Assembly: GCF_900105055.1 (NCBI RefSeq)
Contig: NZ_FNTA01000004.1
Location: 5,239,501-5,303,500, forward strand
Direction: 5' to 3'
Source of the DNA: Amycolatopsis lurida
GTDB taxonomy: Bacteria; Actinomycetota; Actinomycetes; Mycobacteriales; Pseudonocardiaceae
Length of the DNA stretch: 64,000 nucleotides
This document shows, piece after piece, positions 46,295 to 54,377 of this stretch. The translations under genes and the position numbers were made by a program. The stretch's first letter is position 1, and each line of letters starts with the position of its first letter. The notes below the pieces were generated by a model. That model worked only from the letters and a program-made list of their open reading frames with translations, was not told the DNA's origin and ran no database searches.

Positions 46295-47236
46295 ATGAGT
46301 AAAGCCCCGGAACCTGCCCGAGGGACCGAATCCCTGGTTCGCGCGCTCATCGCCGATCACTTCGGTAGGCCAGTGACGGCCGCATCACAGATGACCTACG
46401 GACACGGCAGCGTGACCTACCGAGTTGATCTCGACGGCCAGGCCGGGGAGAGCGGCAGCTTCATTGTGCGCACCTCCGTTGACAGCACCATTTACCGAGG
46501 AACTCGGCACAACATCGACGTTCTTCGCGATCTTGGGTTGCCTGTCCCGGTGGTGGTCGATGCCGATCTCACGCAAAATCGGTATCCGTTCGCATACATG
46601 ATCATGGAGGTCATTGCCGGCCGCGATCTGCGTTACGAGCTCGACACGATGAGCCGAGACCAAATGTCTGAACTCGCTGGTCGCATCGTCGGGTTCGAGC
46701 GCGACGTGATGTCACTGGCGCCCGGCGGCGGATACGGCTTCGTGCCCATTGGATGGCCAGGCCGGCACGCTCGGTGGGTAGATGCCGTCCGCGCGGACCG
46801 GATAGAGGTACTCAAAACAACTGAGCCCGACCTGATGCCTTTTGCCCGCAAACTGACCGAATTATTGAGCCACGCCGAATCGCGGTTGGACGGTGTCCCG
46901 CCCACGTGCTTTCTCGACGACTTGACCACCAAAAATGTCATGGTCCGCGATGGTGTCCTGCAAGGACTCGTCGATTTCGACGTGGTCTGTTATGGCGACC
47001 CTGTGTATTGGCTCGCGTTGACCCAAGTTGCCGTGCTCAGTGACACCTCGCCGAAGTGTCAGTTCTACGTTGACGAGCTCATGCGATTCTGGCAAGCAAC
47101 GGACGCCGACCGCGCCAACTTCGCCCTGTACTGCGCGTTGCACGCGGTGGAATTCGTCCGCCATGACAACGCCGACTCCGTCTGGAGGTCCCGACTAATC
47201 GAGGCCTCGGAAAAATGGCTGGCCGAGGCACGATAA
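46295..47236 (+). CDS. aminoglycoside-phosphotransferase-fold kinase
   Basis: 313 residues from ATG 46295, six bases after TATGGT (46283-46288). APH/choline-kinase fold: GHGSVTYRVDL (ATP loop region), RNIDVLRDLGLPVPVV-type hinge, the Brenner motif CFLDDLTTKNVMV (catalytic Asp and Asn kept, usual His is Leu) and LVDFDVVCYGDP (metal Asp). Substrate unknown; resistance cannot be claimed. Lower G+C codons (for example AAAATCGGTATCC, ACAACTGAG) than neighbours, fitting its place in a decayed mobile element. Confidence 0.8.
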   Translation: MSKAPEPARGTESLVRALIADHFGRPVTAASQMTYGHGSVTYRVDLDGQAGESGSFIVRTSVDSTIYRGTRHNIDVLRDLGLPVPVVVDADLTQNRYPFAYMIMEVIAGRDLRYELDTMSRDQMSELAGRIVGFERDVMSLAPGGGYGFVPIGWPGRHARWVDAVRADRIEVLKTTEPDLMPFARKLTELLSHAESRLDGVPPTCFLDDLTTKNVMVRDGVLQGLVDFDVVCYGDPVYWLALTQVAVLSDTSPKCQFYVDELMRFWQATDADRANFALYCALHAVEFVRHDNADSVWRSRLIEASEKWLAEAR

Positions 47237-47333
47237 GCCAGTTGACGTTGTCCACCGCGAGCGAACCCGCGGCCGGCGGTGTCCAGCGTCAGTCGAACCA
47301 CGACAGCCCGTCATGACGCTCGCGTGTTCAAGG

Positions 47334-47417
47334 CGGCCCCTCCGAGGCCGCTGGCCAGGGTGTTTGATCCACGGGCAAGCTCCGCCGGGGCGTGCGGCCC
47401 GCGCTTCGGAGGGGCCG
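47334..47417. repeat. 12-bp inverted repeat with 60-base spacer
   Basis: CGGCCCCTCCGA at 47334-47345 and its exact complement at 47406-47417. Too wide a loop for a simple terminator; may be a protein-binding or element-end relic. Confidence 0.4.
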
Positions 47418-47615
47418 TCGACAAGGGGGTGAGATGTCGACCAGGGGATACGGCAGTGTCGGCGTGATGTCGCGGTTCGCTTCCGCCAACCTGGGCGATG
47501 TCCTCGCCGGACGGGCAGGTCTCCGGGGTGACGAAGAGGCCCCCCGCTTGTAGGTCGAGGTCGAAGATCAAATCCTCGACTTTCCCCGGAAATGATCACC
47601 GCAGGTCATGCGAAA

Positions 47616-47652
47616 GCGCGGCAGTGAAGACAAATGTCGATCACTGCCGCGC
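47616..47652. terminator. 12-bp perfect hairpin with nested GACA/TGTC stem
   Basis: GCGCGGCAGTGA (47616-47627) pairs with 47641-47652; inside the 13-base loop GACA and TGTC also pair. Could terminate leftover transcription from the kinase gene. Confidence 0.5.
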
Positions 47653-47655
47653 CAA

Positions 47656-47665
47656 CGGGGCACCA
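47656..47665 (+). other. possible attR relic (10-base copy of tRNA 3' end)
   Basis: CGGGGCACCA matches tRNA bases 44992-45001 exactly. It lies just where the atypical segment gives way to ordinary genes. Ten bases is short for an attachment core, so this is only suggestive. Confidence 0.3.
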
Positions 47666-47716
47666 CACGTTCCGCTCTGTGGACGTCCTGGTCCGCGCGG
47701 TCCGCCGCTGCCGACA

Positions 47717-48973
47717 ATGACCCGCATGACCGGAACCGGCCTGACCGACGAAGCCACCTACGACCGCGCTCGGCTCGCCCAGTGGCGCGCGGGGGAGGCG
47801 CGGGGTGACGGGTTGTCCAGGCGCGGCCTGCTTCGGCTGGCGGCCGGTGGATCACTCGCGCTGACCGCGTTCGGCACGCTTCCGGCCGGAACGGCGTCGG
47901 CGGCCCCGCCGATCGTGAAACCCTTGCCGCCGGAGATCTTCGAGGTCTACGGCACCAACGCCGAGACGCGTTGGGAGGCGCTGAGCGGGCAAGGCTATCT
48001 GACCCCGGTCGAACGGTTCTTCGTGCGAAACCACACCACCACACCATCGATCGACGCCGGCACCTGGCGGTTGAAGCTGTTCGGGACCGGGCTGCGTGGA
48101 GGGCCGGTCGAGTTCAGCTACCGAGACCTGCTCGAGTTGCCTGCGGAGACGATCACTTCCGCCATCGAATGCGCGGGCAACGGACGGAGTTTCTTCAGTA
48201 GCCAGCAAGGGCAGGTGGTCTCCGGCACGGCATGGAAGCTCGGCGCCGTCGGCGTCGCGCGCTGGCGCGGTGTGCGGCTTTCCACCGTGCTGGCCAAGGC
48301 GGGCTTGACCCGGCACGCGGTGGATGTCCTGCCGGAGGGACTGGACGCCGACTATGTCACCGGCGGGGTCAACCTGGGGAAGGTGCGCCGTCCGCTGCCG
48401 ATCGCGAAGGCCTTGCAGGACGTTTTGCTGGCGTACGAGATGAACGGACGTCCGCTCCCGCCGGACCACGGCCATCCCGTGCGGCTCGTCGTGCCGTCCT
48501 GGGTCGGGATCTCGTCGATCAAATGGCTGGGGCGCATCGAAGTCTCGGACACGCCACTGGTGTCGCCGTGGAACACGCAGTACTACCGGCTGCTCGGGCC
48601 GGACTATCCGGCCGACGGCACGGTCGTCACCCGGCAGGTGGTCAAGAGCGCGTTCGAACTGCCCTGGAACGCCGAATTCGCGGCAGGTGGCAAGCAGGTG
48701 CTGCGCGGCCGTTCGTGGTCGGGAAACGGCCGGATCCGGCGCGTCGAAGTCGACACCGGTGCCGGTTGGCGGCAGGCGAAGTTCGTGGGCGCGGCGGCCG
48801 ATCGAGGCTGGCAACGCTGGGAGATCCCTTGGCGCTCCGGCGTTCCCGGCGGCCACACCTTGCGCGCGCGGGCCACGGACATCACCGGTGTCACCCAGCC
48901 GGACGTCACCCCGCACAATTCCCAGGGCTACCTGTTCGACGCCGTCGTCCGGCATCCGGTCCGGGTGGTGTGA
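47717..48973 (+). CDS. Tat-exported sulfite oxidase-like molybdenum enzyme
   Basis: 418 residues from ATG 47717 (47726 also possible). Twin-arginine signal SRRGLLRLAAGGSLALTAFG, cut near ASA-APP. Sulfite-oxidase fold: Moco ligand Cys in AIECAGNGRSFF (about 147), GVRLSTVLAKAGL, PVRLVVPSWVGISSIKWLGR, and a C-terminal Mo-co dimerisation domain (RSWSGNGRIRRVEVDTG). It oxidises sulfite or a related S-compound outside the membrane; no haem domain, so an external electron acceptor is needed. One base before the next gene's ATG. Confidence 0.92.
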   Translation: MTRMTGTGLTDEATYDRARLAQWRAGEARGDGLSRRGLLRLAAGGSLALTAFGTLPAGTASAAPPIVKPLPPEIFEVYGTNAETRWEALSGQGYLTPVERFFVRNHTTTPSIDAGTWRLKLFGTGLRGGPVEFSYRDLLELPAETITSAIECAGNGRSFFSSQQGQVVSGTAWKLGAVGVARWRGVRLSTVLAKAGLTRHAVDVLPEGLDADYVTGGVNLGKVRRPLPIAKALQDVLLAYEMNGRPLPPDHGHPVRLVVPSWVGISSIKWLGRIEVSDTPLVSPWNTQYYRLLGPDYPADGTVVTRQVVKSAFELPWNAEFAAGGKQVLRGRSWSGNGRIRRVEVDTGAGWRQAKFVGAAADRGWQRWEIPWRSGVPGGHTLRARATDITGVTQPDVTPHNSQGYLFDAVVRHPVRVV

Positions 48974-48974
48974 G

Positions 48975-49490
48975 ATGACGCGGCCGGTCGCGGTGAGAGG
49001 GGAACAGGCCGTCGAATTGACTCTGGAGTTACGGGTGAACACCGACCCGGACCACGCCGCCGCGATCGCCGCGCGCCTGCTTGAGTCCTTTGAGGACACC
49101 ATTGGGGTGACCCTCACCGCGAGGACCGTTCAAGCGGATCCCGGCCAGATCATCGAACTCGCCGGACGACGACGACGATTCGGCGGATCCGCGCCACCGC
49201 TACGCATCGAACCCGACTCGCGACGAGTGCTGTTGAGTGGCGAGGTGCTGGAGTTCACCAGGCTGGAATTCGATCTCCTGCTGTTCCTGAGCCGGAATCC
49301 GGACCGCGTTTTCGACCGCCTCACCCTGATGGCGCAGGTGTGGGGGCTGTCCGGCGGTAACGGGCGGACGGTGGACGTCCACGTCCGCAAGATCCGCGGG
49401 AAACTCGAACCCGTGCTGACGCCGATCACGACGGTGCGTGGGGTCGGCTACCGGTTCGACGGGGCGGGCCAGGTCCTCATCGCGGACTGA
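48975..49490 (+). CDS. orphan OmpR-type winged-helix protein without receiver
   Basis: 171 residues. The C-terminal half is a Trans_reg_C winged helix (LEFTRLEFDLLLFLSRNPDR, VFDRLTLMAQVWG, RTVDVHVRKIRGKLE, TVRGVGYRF). The N-terminal 70 residues (LTLELRVNTDPDHAAAIAAR) are not a phospho-receiver; no acidic pocket or Lys is visible. It may therefore act constitutively or sense something else. Starts one base after the molybdenum-enzyme stop, so they are co-transcribed. Confidence 0.83.
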   Translation: MTRPVAVRGEQAVELTLELRVNTDPDHAAAIAARLLESFEDTIGVTLTARTVQADPGQIIELAGRRRRFGGSAPPLRIEPDSRRVLLSGEVLEFTRLEFDLLLFLSRNPDRVFDRLTLMAQVWGLSGGNGRTVDVHVRKIRGKLEPVLTPITTVRGVGYRFDGAGQVLIAD

Positions 49491-49529
49491 GTGCCGTCCG
49501 GGCAAAGCCGGGATGCCAGGATACGAACC

Positions 49530-50366
49530 GTGACTTCGACCTACGTTTTCGTACACGGTTCGAGCAGCGCCTCGTTCACCTGGGGTCCGCTGCAACGCGA
49601 ACTCGCTCTGCTCGGCCACCGCACGCTGGCCGTCGACCTCCCCGGCCACGGCTTCGCCGCCGGTTTCCAGGCCGCCTACCAGGCGCCCCAGGATCTCGAA
49701 GCGCTGGCCACGGCGCCGTCGAACCAGGCGGGCGCCACGCTGGCCGAGGCCGTCGAGCAGGTGGTGGCCGTCGTGCGCAAGGTCGCCGAGCACGGACCGG
49801 TCATCCTGGTCGGGCACAGCCGCGGCGGGCTCGCGCTCACCGGCGTCGCGAACGCGGTCCCCGAACTGATCGACCGGATCGTCTACATCTCGGCGTGGTG
49901 CTGCGTCGACGCGACGGTGGGCGAGTACATGCAGGGACCCGAGTACGCGAGCAGCGCGCTCAACGACGTCGGCGGGGTCGTCGTCGCGAATCCCGCCGAA
50001 CTCGGCGCGCTCCGGATGAACTGGCGCACCGCCGATCCCGAGCTGCTGGCCGCGTTGAAGACCGCGATGCTCGAAGACGGCACCGAGCAGGAGTTCTTCG
50101 CCTACCTCAACACACTCGAGCCGGACGAGAGCCTCGACGCCGGAACCGAACTCGCCGACGCCGCCACCTGGGGCCGGATCCCGCGCACCTACATCCGGCT
50201 CACCGAGGACCGGTCGATGCCGCTCGCGCTGCAGGACCGGTTCATCAAGGAGGCGGACGCGCTCACCCCGGACAACCCGACCGACGTGCGGTCGCTCGCG
50301 AGCAGTCACGTCCGGTTCCTCATCCACCCGCAGGAGGCCGCCGCCGTCCTCGCCGGGCTCGCGTAG
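49530..50366 (+). CDS. alpha/beta hydrolase
   Basis: 278 residues from GTG 49530 (AGGAT upstream). YVFVHGSSSASFTWG holds the oxyanion HG, VGHSRGGLAL the nucleophile Ser (about 92) and SSHVRFLIHPQ the His near the end. Resembles the salicylate-esterase/hydroxynitrile-lyase-like group of alpha/beta hydrolases. Substrate unknown. Confidence 0.88.
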   Translation: MTSTYVFVHGSSSASFTWGPLQRELALLGHRTLAVDLPGHGFAAGFQAAYQAPQDLEALATAPSNQAGATLAEAVEQVVAVVRKVAEHGPVILVGHSRGGLALTGVANAVPELIDRIVYISAWCCVDATVGEYMQGPEYASSALNDVGGVVVANPAELGALRMNWRTADPELLAALKTAMLEDGTEQEFFAYLNTLEPDESLDAGTELADAATWGRIPRTYIRLTEDRSMPLALQDRFIKEADALTPDNPTDVRSLASSHVRFLIHPQEAAAVLAGLA

Positions 50367-50381
50367 TTCATCAAAGGGACC

Positions 50382-50793
50382 TCAGGGAGCGACAAGCCCG
50401 GCTTCGTAGGCGAAGATCGTCAGCTGGACCCGGTTGGCCGCGTCGAGTTTCGCGAAGATCCGGGTGATGTGGGTCTTCACCGTCGCTTCGCTCAGGTGCA
50501 GTGCCGCGCCGATTTCGGCGTTGGTGCCGCCTTGAGCGACGGCGGTGACGATCTCGCGTTCGCGTCCGGTCAGGGTGCTCAGCCCGGCTCGTGCCCGATG
50601 GCGGCGAGGGCTCGTCCTGGCCGCGACGAAGTGCCCGATGAGTTTCCGCGTCGTCCGCGGCGAAAGCACCGCCTCGCCCGCCGCGACCACCCGCACCGCG
50701 TCGATGATCTCCTGCGGCGAACCCTCTTTCAGAAGGAAGCCGCTGGCACCCGCGCCGAGCGCGTCGAAGACGTACTCGTCGAGGTCGTACGTC
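50382..50793 (-). pseudogene. NarL/LuxR response regulator, N-terminally truncated
   Basis: Only the last 45 residues of the receiver (TYDLDEYVFDALGAGASGFL) and a full LuxR helix-turn-helix (LTGREREIVTAVAQGGTNAE, LSEATVKTHITRIFAKL) remain. The phospho-Asp half is gone: homology stops at about 50793, where a different gene's tail begins on the other strand. The frame runs on to 50948 as nonsense complementary to that tail. Nothing suggests the product is made or regulated normally. Confidence 0.75.
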
Positions 50794-50794
50794 G

Positions 50795-50920
50795 GGCTTC
50801 CTGCGCACGTCGCCGATCCAGCGGCTGTTCCGGGACGCGCAGGCGGGCGGCCTGATGGCCTATTCGGCGGAAGTCTGCAAAGACCGGATCGGGAAGACGG
50901 TGCTCCTGCCGCAGGAATGA
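50795..50920 (+). pseudogene. 3' remnant resembling an acyl-CoA dehydrogenase-fold protein
   Basis: 41 codons ending in TGA: SPIQRLFRDAQAGGLMAYSA then EVCKDRIGKTVLLPQE. This looks like the last helix region of an acyl-CoA dehydrogenase-type enzyme, but the match is from memory and short. It has no start and abuts the truncated response regulator head to head. Confidence 0.4.
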
Positions 50921-50973
50921 CCTCGGATGGCCGGCCGGGTGACGTCAAGCCCGGCCGGTCCCGCCGAAGCGGG

Positions 50974-51027
50974 TCAGCAGCAGCCGCTGCCGCAGCAGTC
51001 GCAATCGCACCAGTCGTCGTTCCGCAT
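50974..51027 (-). CDS. 17-residue Cys-rich peptide coupled to MerR
   Basis: MRNDDWCDCDCCGSGCC: six Cys and four Asp in 17 residues, in CxCxCC and CC clusters suited to binding soft metals. ATG 51027 lies two bases after the MerR stop (TGA-CC-ATG), and GGGAGGAGG inside the MerR end is the ribosome site. Too short for routine gene finding. It is probably a micro-metallothionein or metal donor to the MerR protein, which itself has Cys clusters. Function is inference. Confidence 0.55.
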   Translation of the reverse strand: MRNDDWCDCDCCGSGCC

Positions 51028-51029
51028 GG

Positions 51030-51476
51030 TCATCCACCTCCTCCCTCGGGGTCGCAGCCGGGCGGGCACCAGGCGCCGGGAACCGGATCGGCGCAGTTCT
51101 CACCGGACATCCCGGACAGCATGGAAGTGAGTTCGGCGCGCAACTCGCCGAGCCGCGCCATCTCCGCTTCGATCTCGGCGAGATGGCGTTCCAGCATGGT
51201 TTCGGCGGGTTCGCACGGGCACACGCCGGTGTCGCGCACGCTCAGCAGGTCACCGATCTCCGTCAGCGTCAGCCCGAGCCGCTGGGTGCCGCGGATGAAC
51301 CGCAGCCTCTCGATGACGCCCTCGTCGTAGCGCCGGTGGGCCCCGGTCGTCCGCGCGGGTGTGGGCAGCAGGCCGATGCGCTCGTAGTAACGCACGGTGT
51401 CCGGCCGCACTCCGGCGCGGGAGGTCACCTCGGACATGGTCAACGCCGTCAGCGCCTTCGTCGCTTCGGTTCGCAT
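51030..51476 (-). CDS. MerR family regulator with Cys-rich metal-site candidates
   Basis: 148 residues. Winged HTH at 14-80 (VTSRAGVRPDTVRYYERIGL, then RRYDEGVIERLRFIRGTQRL), dimer helix, and metal-site Cys in GVCPCEPAE (about 86) plus a C-terminal ENCADPVPGAWCPPGCDP. Such Cys patterns belong to the heavy-metal-sensing MerR branch. A -10 at 51490-51485 puts the transcript start next to ATG 51476, so it is probably leaderless. Operon with the Cys-rich peptide. Confidence 0.88.
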   Translation of the reverse strand: MRTEATKALTALTMSEVTSRAGVRPDTVRYYERIGLLPTPARTTGAHRRYDEGVIERLRFIRGTQRLGLTLTEIGDLLSVRDTGVCPCEPAETMLERHLAEIEAEMARLGELRAELTSMLSGMSGENCADPVPGAWCPPGCDPEGGGG

Positions 51477-51484
51477 GATGCGAG

Positions 51485-51514
51485 CGTAGAACTTGGACCC
51501 GGCTCCAGAATCAA
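51485..51514 (-). promoter_or_regulatory. MerR-type promoter with dyad
   Basis: Reading leftward: TTGATT (51514-51509), an 18-base spacer with the imperfect dyad CTGGA-N6-TCCAAG, then TCTACG (51490-51485). MerR proteins bind such dyads inside the spacer and untwist the DNA. Implies autoregulation. Confidence 0.4.
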
Positions 51515-51605
51515 GTCCGGATTCCGACGGGGCTCACGAAGAGAAGACGACCGACTGGCGCTTCCGCATCATTCGAGAGGGTGGAAACGGCGAGAGGACG
51601 GCACG

Positions 51606-52403
51606 GTGACTGACTTCCGGAACGTGATCAGGGACCTCACCACGGAAGGTGAACAGGTCGACGCCCTGGTGGCCGGCCTCGACGACGCGGGGTGGGAGCT
51701 GCCCACGCCCGCGACGGGCTGGTCGGTCAAACACCAGATCGCGCATCTCGCGTTCATCTTCAAGATCGCCGGGTTGTCCGCGGCCGAGCCGCGCGCCTTC
51801 GCCGAACTCGCGAAGTCGTCGATGGCGCGCGGGTTCGACGCCGCCGTCAACGCGGCCCTCGACGACTACCTCGGTGACCCCAACGAGGTCCTGCTGAGCC
51901 GCTGGCGCGCCGAACGCGACGCCGGTATCAAGGCGCTCGCCGCGGTCCCGGCGGACCAGGTCGTTCCGTGGCTCGTCAACCCGCTGCCGCCGGCCATCCT
52001 CGCCTGCGCCGGGATGATGGAACTGTTCGCGCACGGCCAGGACGTCGCGGACGCGCTGGGTGTGCGGCCGGAGCGGACGGACCGGCTCGCGTACCTCGTC
52101 GGCTTCGCCGTCCGGGTGCGGGACTTCGGCTACGAGGCGCGTGGCCTGACCCCGCCGGAGCAGGAGTTCCGTTTCGAGATCACCGCGCCGTCCGGCCAGT
52201 TGTGGACGTTCGGTCCCGAGGACTCGCCCGAGCGGATCACCGGGAGCGCCGAGGACTTCTGTCTCCTGGTCACGCGGCGCCGTCACCGCGACGATCTCGA
52301 CGTCCGTGCCGAGGGTGCGCTGGCCGACCAGTGGCTGGACATCGCACAGGCGTACCGCGGCCCCGCGGGTGAGGGGCGCTCTCCGGGACAATTCGGTCGT
52401 TGA
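51606..52403 (+). CDS. TIGR03084-type (mycothiol maleylpyruvate isomerase-like) metal protein
   Basis: 265 residues from GTG 51606 (GAGAGGA upstream). DinB-like four-helix bundle with His ligands in KHQIAHLAF (about 47-51) and FAHGQDVADALG (about 146), then a C-terminal sterol-carrier-like domain (EQEFRFEITAPSGQLWTFGP). The group is related to mycothiol-dependent isomerases and S-transferases; the reaction is unknown. Confidence 0.85.
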   Translation: MTDFRNVIRDLTTEGEQVDALVAGLDDAGWELPTPATGWSVKHQIAHLAFIFKIAGLSAAEPRAFAELAKSSMARGFDAAVNAALDDYLGDPNEVLLSRWRAERDAGIKALAAVPADQVVPWLVNPLPPAILACAGMMELFAHGQDVADALGVRPERTDRLAYLVGFAVRVRDFGYEARGLTPPEQEFRFEITAPSGQLWTFGPEDSPERITGSAEDFCLLVTRRRHRDDLDVRAEGALADQWLDIAQAYRGPAGEGRSPGQFGR

Positions 52404-52498
52404 GTCCCTCCGCTTCCGCGGTGGATAGGGCATCCTGGAAGTCGCGATCAACTCCGCTCGGTGCGATCGTCGACGCACAGGGGGTCTAGGAGGCGATC

Positions 52499-53140
52499 GT
52501 GACGCGAGTGTGGCTGATCAGGCATGGGGAAAGCGAGTCCAACGCGGGGCTTCCCGGCGGGGAGCCGGGAACTTCGGCGCTGACCGAACTCGGCAGACGC
52601 CAAGCCCTCGAAATCGCGGATTCGCTGGCCGAACCGCCACGGTTGATCGTGACGTCGCCGTTCCTGCGGGCGCGGCAGACCGCCGAGCCGACGATCGAGC
52701 GGTTCCCCGGCGCGGAGCGTGAGGAGTGGCCTGTCCAGGAGTTCACCTTCCTCGGTGAACTCCATGGACAGGTCACCAACACCGCCACCCGTAAGCCGTA
52801 CACGGAGGCCTACTGGTCCCGTGCCGATCCGCATCACGCGGTGAACGGCGCGGAATCCTTCGTGGCGCTCTTCTCCCGGACCCAGGATTTCCTGGCGCGG
52901 CTGGGTGAACGCGAACCCGGGCCGATCGCGGTCTTCACGCACGGGCTCTTCATCCGCGCCGTCATGTGGTCATTGCTGACCGGGATCACCACGCCGGACA
53001 GCGAGGCCATGCGCGGATTCCGCACGTTCGCCGACACCTATCTCGTGCCGAACGGCAACATCACCGAACTGCGGTACACGCCCGGGAAGCGGGTTCCGCG
53101 AGTGGTGGTCCCGCTCGCCTCCCGGTACGCGGATCGCTAG
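52499..53140 (+). CDS. histidine phosphatase family protein
   Basis: 213 residues. Phosphohistidine motif LIRHGESESN at 5-14, second His in FTHGLFIRAVMW (about 148) and partner Arg in SPFLRARQTAEP. The branch (phosphoglycerate-mutase-like) has very varied substrates. AGGAGG five bases before the GTG. Its TAG shares the four bases CTAG with the stop of the convergent P450 gene. Confidence 0.9.
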   Translation: MTRVWLIRHGESESNAGLPGGEPGTSALTELGRRQALEIADSLAEPPRLIVTSPFLRARQTAEPTIERFPGAEREEWPVQEFTFLGELHGQVTNTATRKPYTEAYWSRADPHHAVNGAESFVALFSRTQDFLARLGEREPGPIAVFTHGLFIRAVMWSLLTGITTPDSEAMRGFRTFADTYLVPNGNITELRYTPGKRVPRVVVPLASRYADR

Positions 53141-54342
53141 GGCTTCAGCAACAGCTGGAGCTTGTTCACCCCGGTCATGTTCGGGCTCGGGATGAACGAC
53201 GGCGGAGCGGCCGGATCGGTGCGCAGATCCGGGAAGCGGTCCAGCAGGATGTTGAGCGCCGTCTTGCCTTCCAGCCTGGCGAGCGGAGCGCCGATGCAGA
53301 AATGGATCCCGCGGCCGAAGGCCAGGTGCGGGTTGTGCGCCCTCGCCGGATCGAAGGTGCCCGGATCCGTGAACGTACGCGGATCCCGGTTCGCCGCCGC
53401 GACCCAGATACCGAGCATGCTGTCCGGCGGGATCGTCTGGCCGCCCAGTTCGACCTCGGTCGTCGTGGCGCGGGCGACGAGTGCGAACGGGCTGAGGAAA
53501 CGCAGCGATTCCTCGATGGCACCGGGCAGCAATGCCCGGTCCTCGCGGACGCGCCGGTACTCGTCCGGATGGGAATCCAGGCACAGCACCGTGTTCCCGA
53601 GCAGCATCGTGGTGGTGATGTGCCCGGCCAGCAGCAGCACGTTCGCGAAGTTGACGACTTCGTTCTGCGTGAGTTTCGCGCCGTCGACCTCGGCTTCGAC
53701 GAGTTTGGTCAGCAGGTCCTCGCGCGGGTTCCGCCGCCGGTCGTCGACATGCTCGGCGAGGTAGTTCACCAGGTTCTTCACCTGGGCGGCCGTTTCCTCG
53801 GCGGCCTTCTTGTCCTCTTCGGTCTGCTTGATCAGTGACCGCTGCTGGCTGTTCCGCAACAACGTGTCGACCCATTCCTTGAACAGGTCACGATCGCTCG
53901 CCGGGATGCCGAGCAGTTCGGCGATAACGATCACCGGCAGCGGGTAGGCCAGATGGGTCACCAGTTCCATCGAGTCCGCCCCGTCGACGGCGTCGAGGAG
54001 TTCGTTCGTCAGCGCAGCGATCCGCGGTTCGAGATCCGCGACGACCTTCGGGGTGAAGGCGTGGCTCACCAGCGTGCGCAGTTTCTTGTGATCCGGCGGG
54101 TCCATCACGAGCAGGTTGCCCTCGACGAACAGATCCTTGTCCGGTGAGAGCTCCTTCGGGATCAGCCGGGTGGTGTCGGAGGAGAACACTTTGGGATCAC
54201 TCAGGGTCTTCAACGCCTCGGCGTGGCCGTAGACGTTCCACATGCCTGTCTCGGTGTCGAAACTGACCGGCTCGGCCGGGAATTCGCCTCGAAGCCAGAA
54301 CTGGCCTTCGTGGACGCCCCAGTTTTCGGCGATCGTGGTCAT
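53137..54342 (-). CDS. cytochrome P450
   Basis: 401 residues, soluble bacterial class. I-helix AGHITTT (about 240; His where many have Glu/Asp), ExxR in ESLRFL (about 283), and haem loop AFGRGIHFCIGAPLARLEG with the Cys thiolate near 348. Needs ferredoxin and reductase from elsewhere. A TetR gene lies 35 bp upstream on the same strand, so substrate or product may be its ligand. Substrate cannot be told. Confidence 0.94.
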   Translation of the reverse strand: MTTIAENWGVHEGQFWLRGEFPAEPVSFDTETGMWNVYGHAEALKTLSDPKVFSSDTTRLIPKELSPDKDLFVEGNLLVMDPPDHKKLRTLVSHAFTPKVVADLEPRIAALTNELLDAVDGADSMELVTHLAYPLPVIVIAELLGIPASDRDLFKEWVDTLLRNSQQRSLIKQTEEDKKAAEETAAQVKNLVNYLAEHVDDRRRNPREDLLTKLVEAEVDGAKLTQNEVVNFANVLLLAGHITTTMLLGNTVLCLDSHPDEYRRVREDRALLPGAIEESLRFLSPFALVARATTTEVELGGQTIPPDSMLGIWVAAANRDPRTFTDPGTFDPARAHNPHLAFGRGIHFCIGAPLARLEGKTALNILLDRFPDLRTDPAAPPSFIPSPNMTGVNKLQLLLKP

Positions 54343-54377
54343 GGCTTGCCCCCTTCTTCAGTGGTGGAGAACCCGGA

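Larger units (their letters stand above)
47237..47716. other. gene-poor end of the integrated segment
   Basis: 480 bp without a credible gene. It holds two perfect 12-bp inverted repeats (47334-47345 with 47406-47417; 47616-47627 with 47641-47652) and, at 47656-47665, a 10-base copy of the tRNA 3' end. Short open frames on both strands look like chance. Confidence 0.5.

Noticed and set aside
46295..47236. Calling the kinase-fold gene an aminoglycoside-resistance gene
   Set aside because: Only the fold is supported; substrate residues do not identify an antibiotic.
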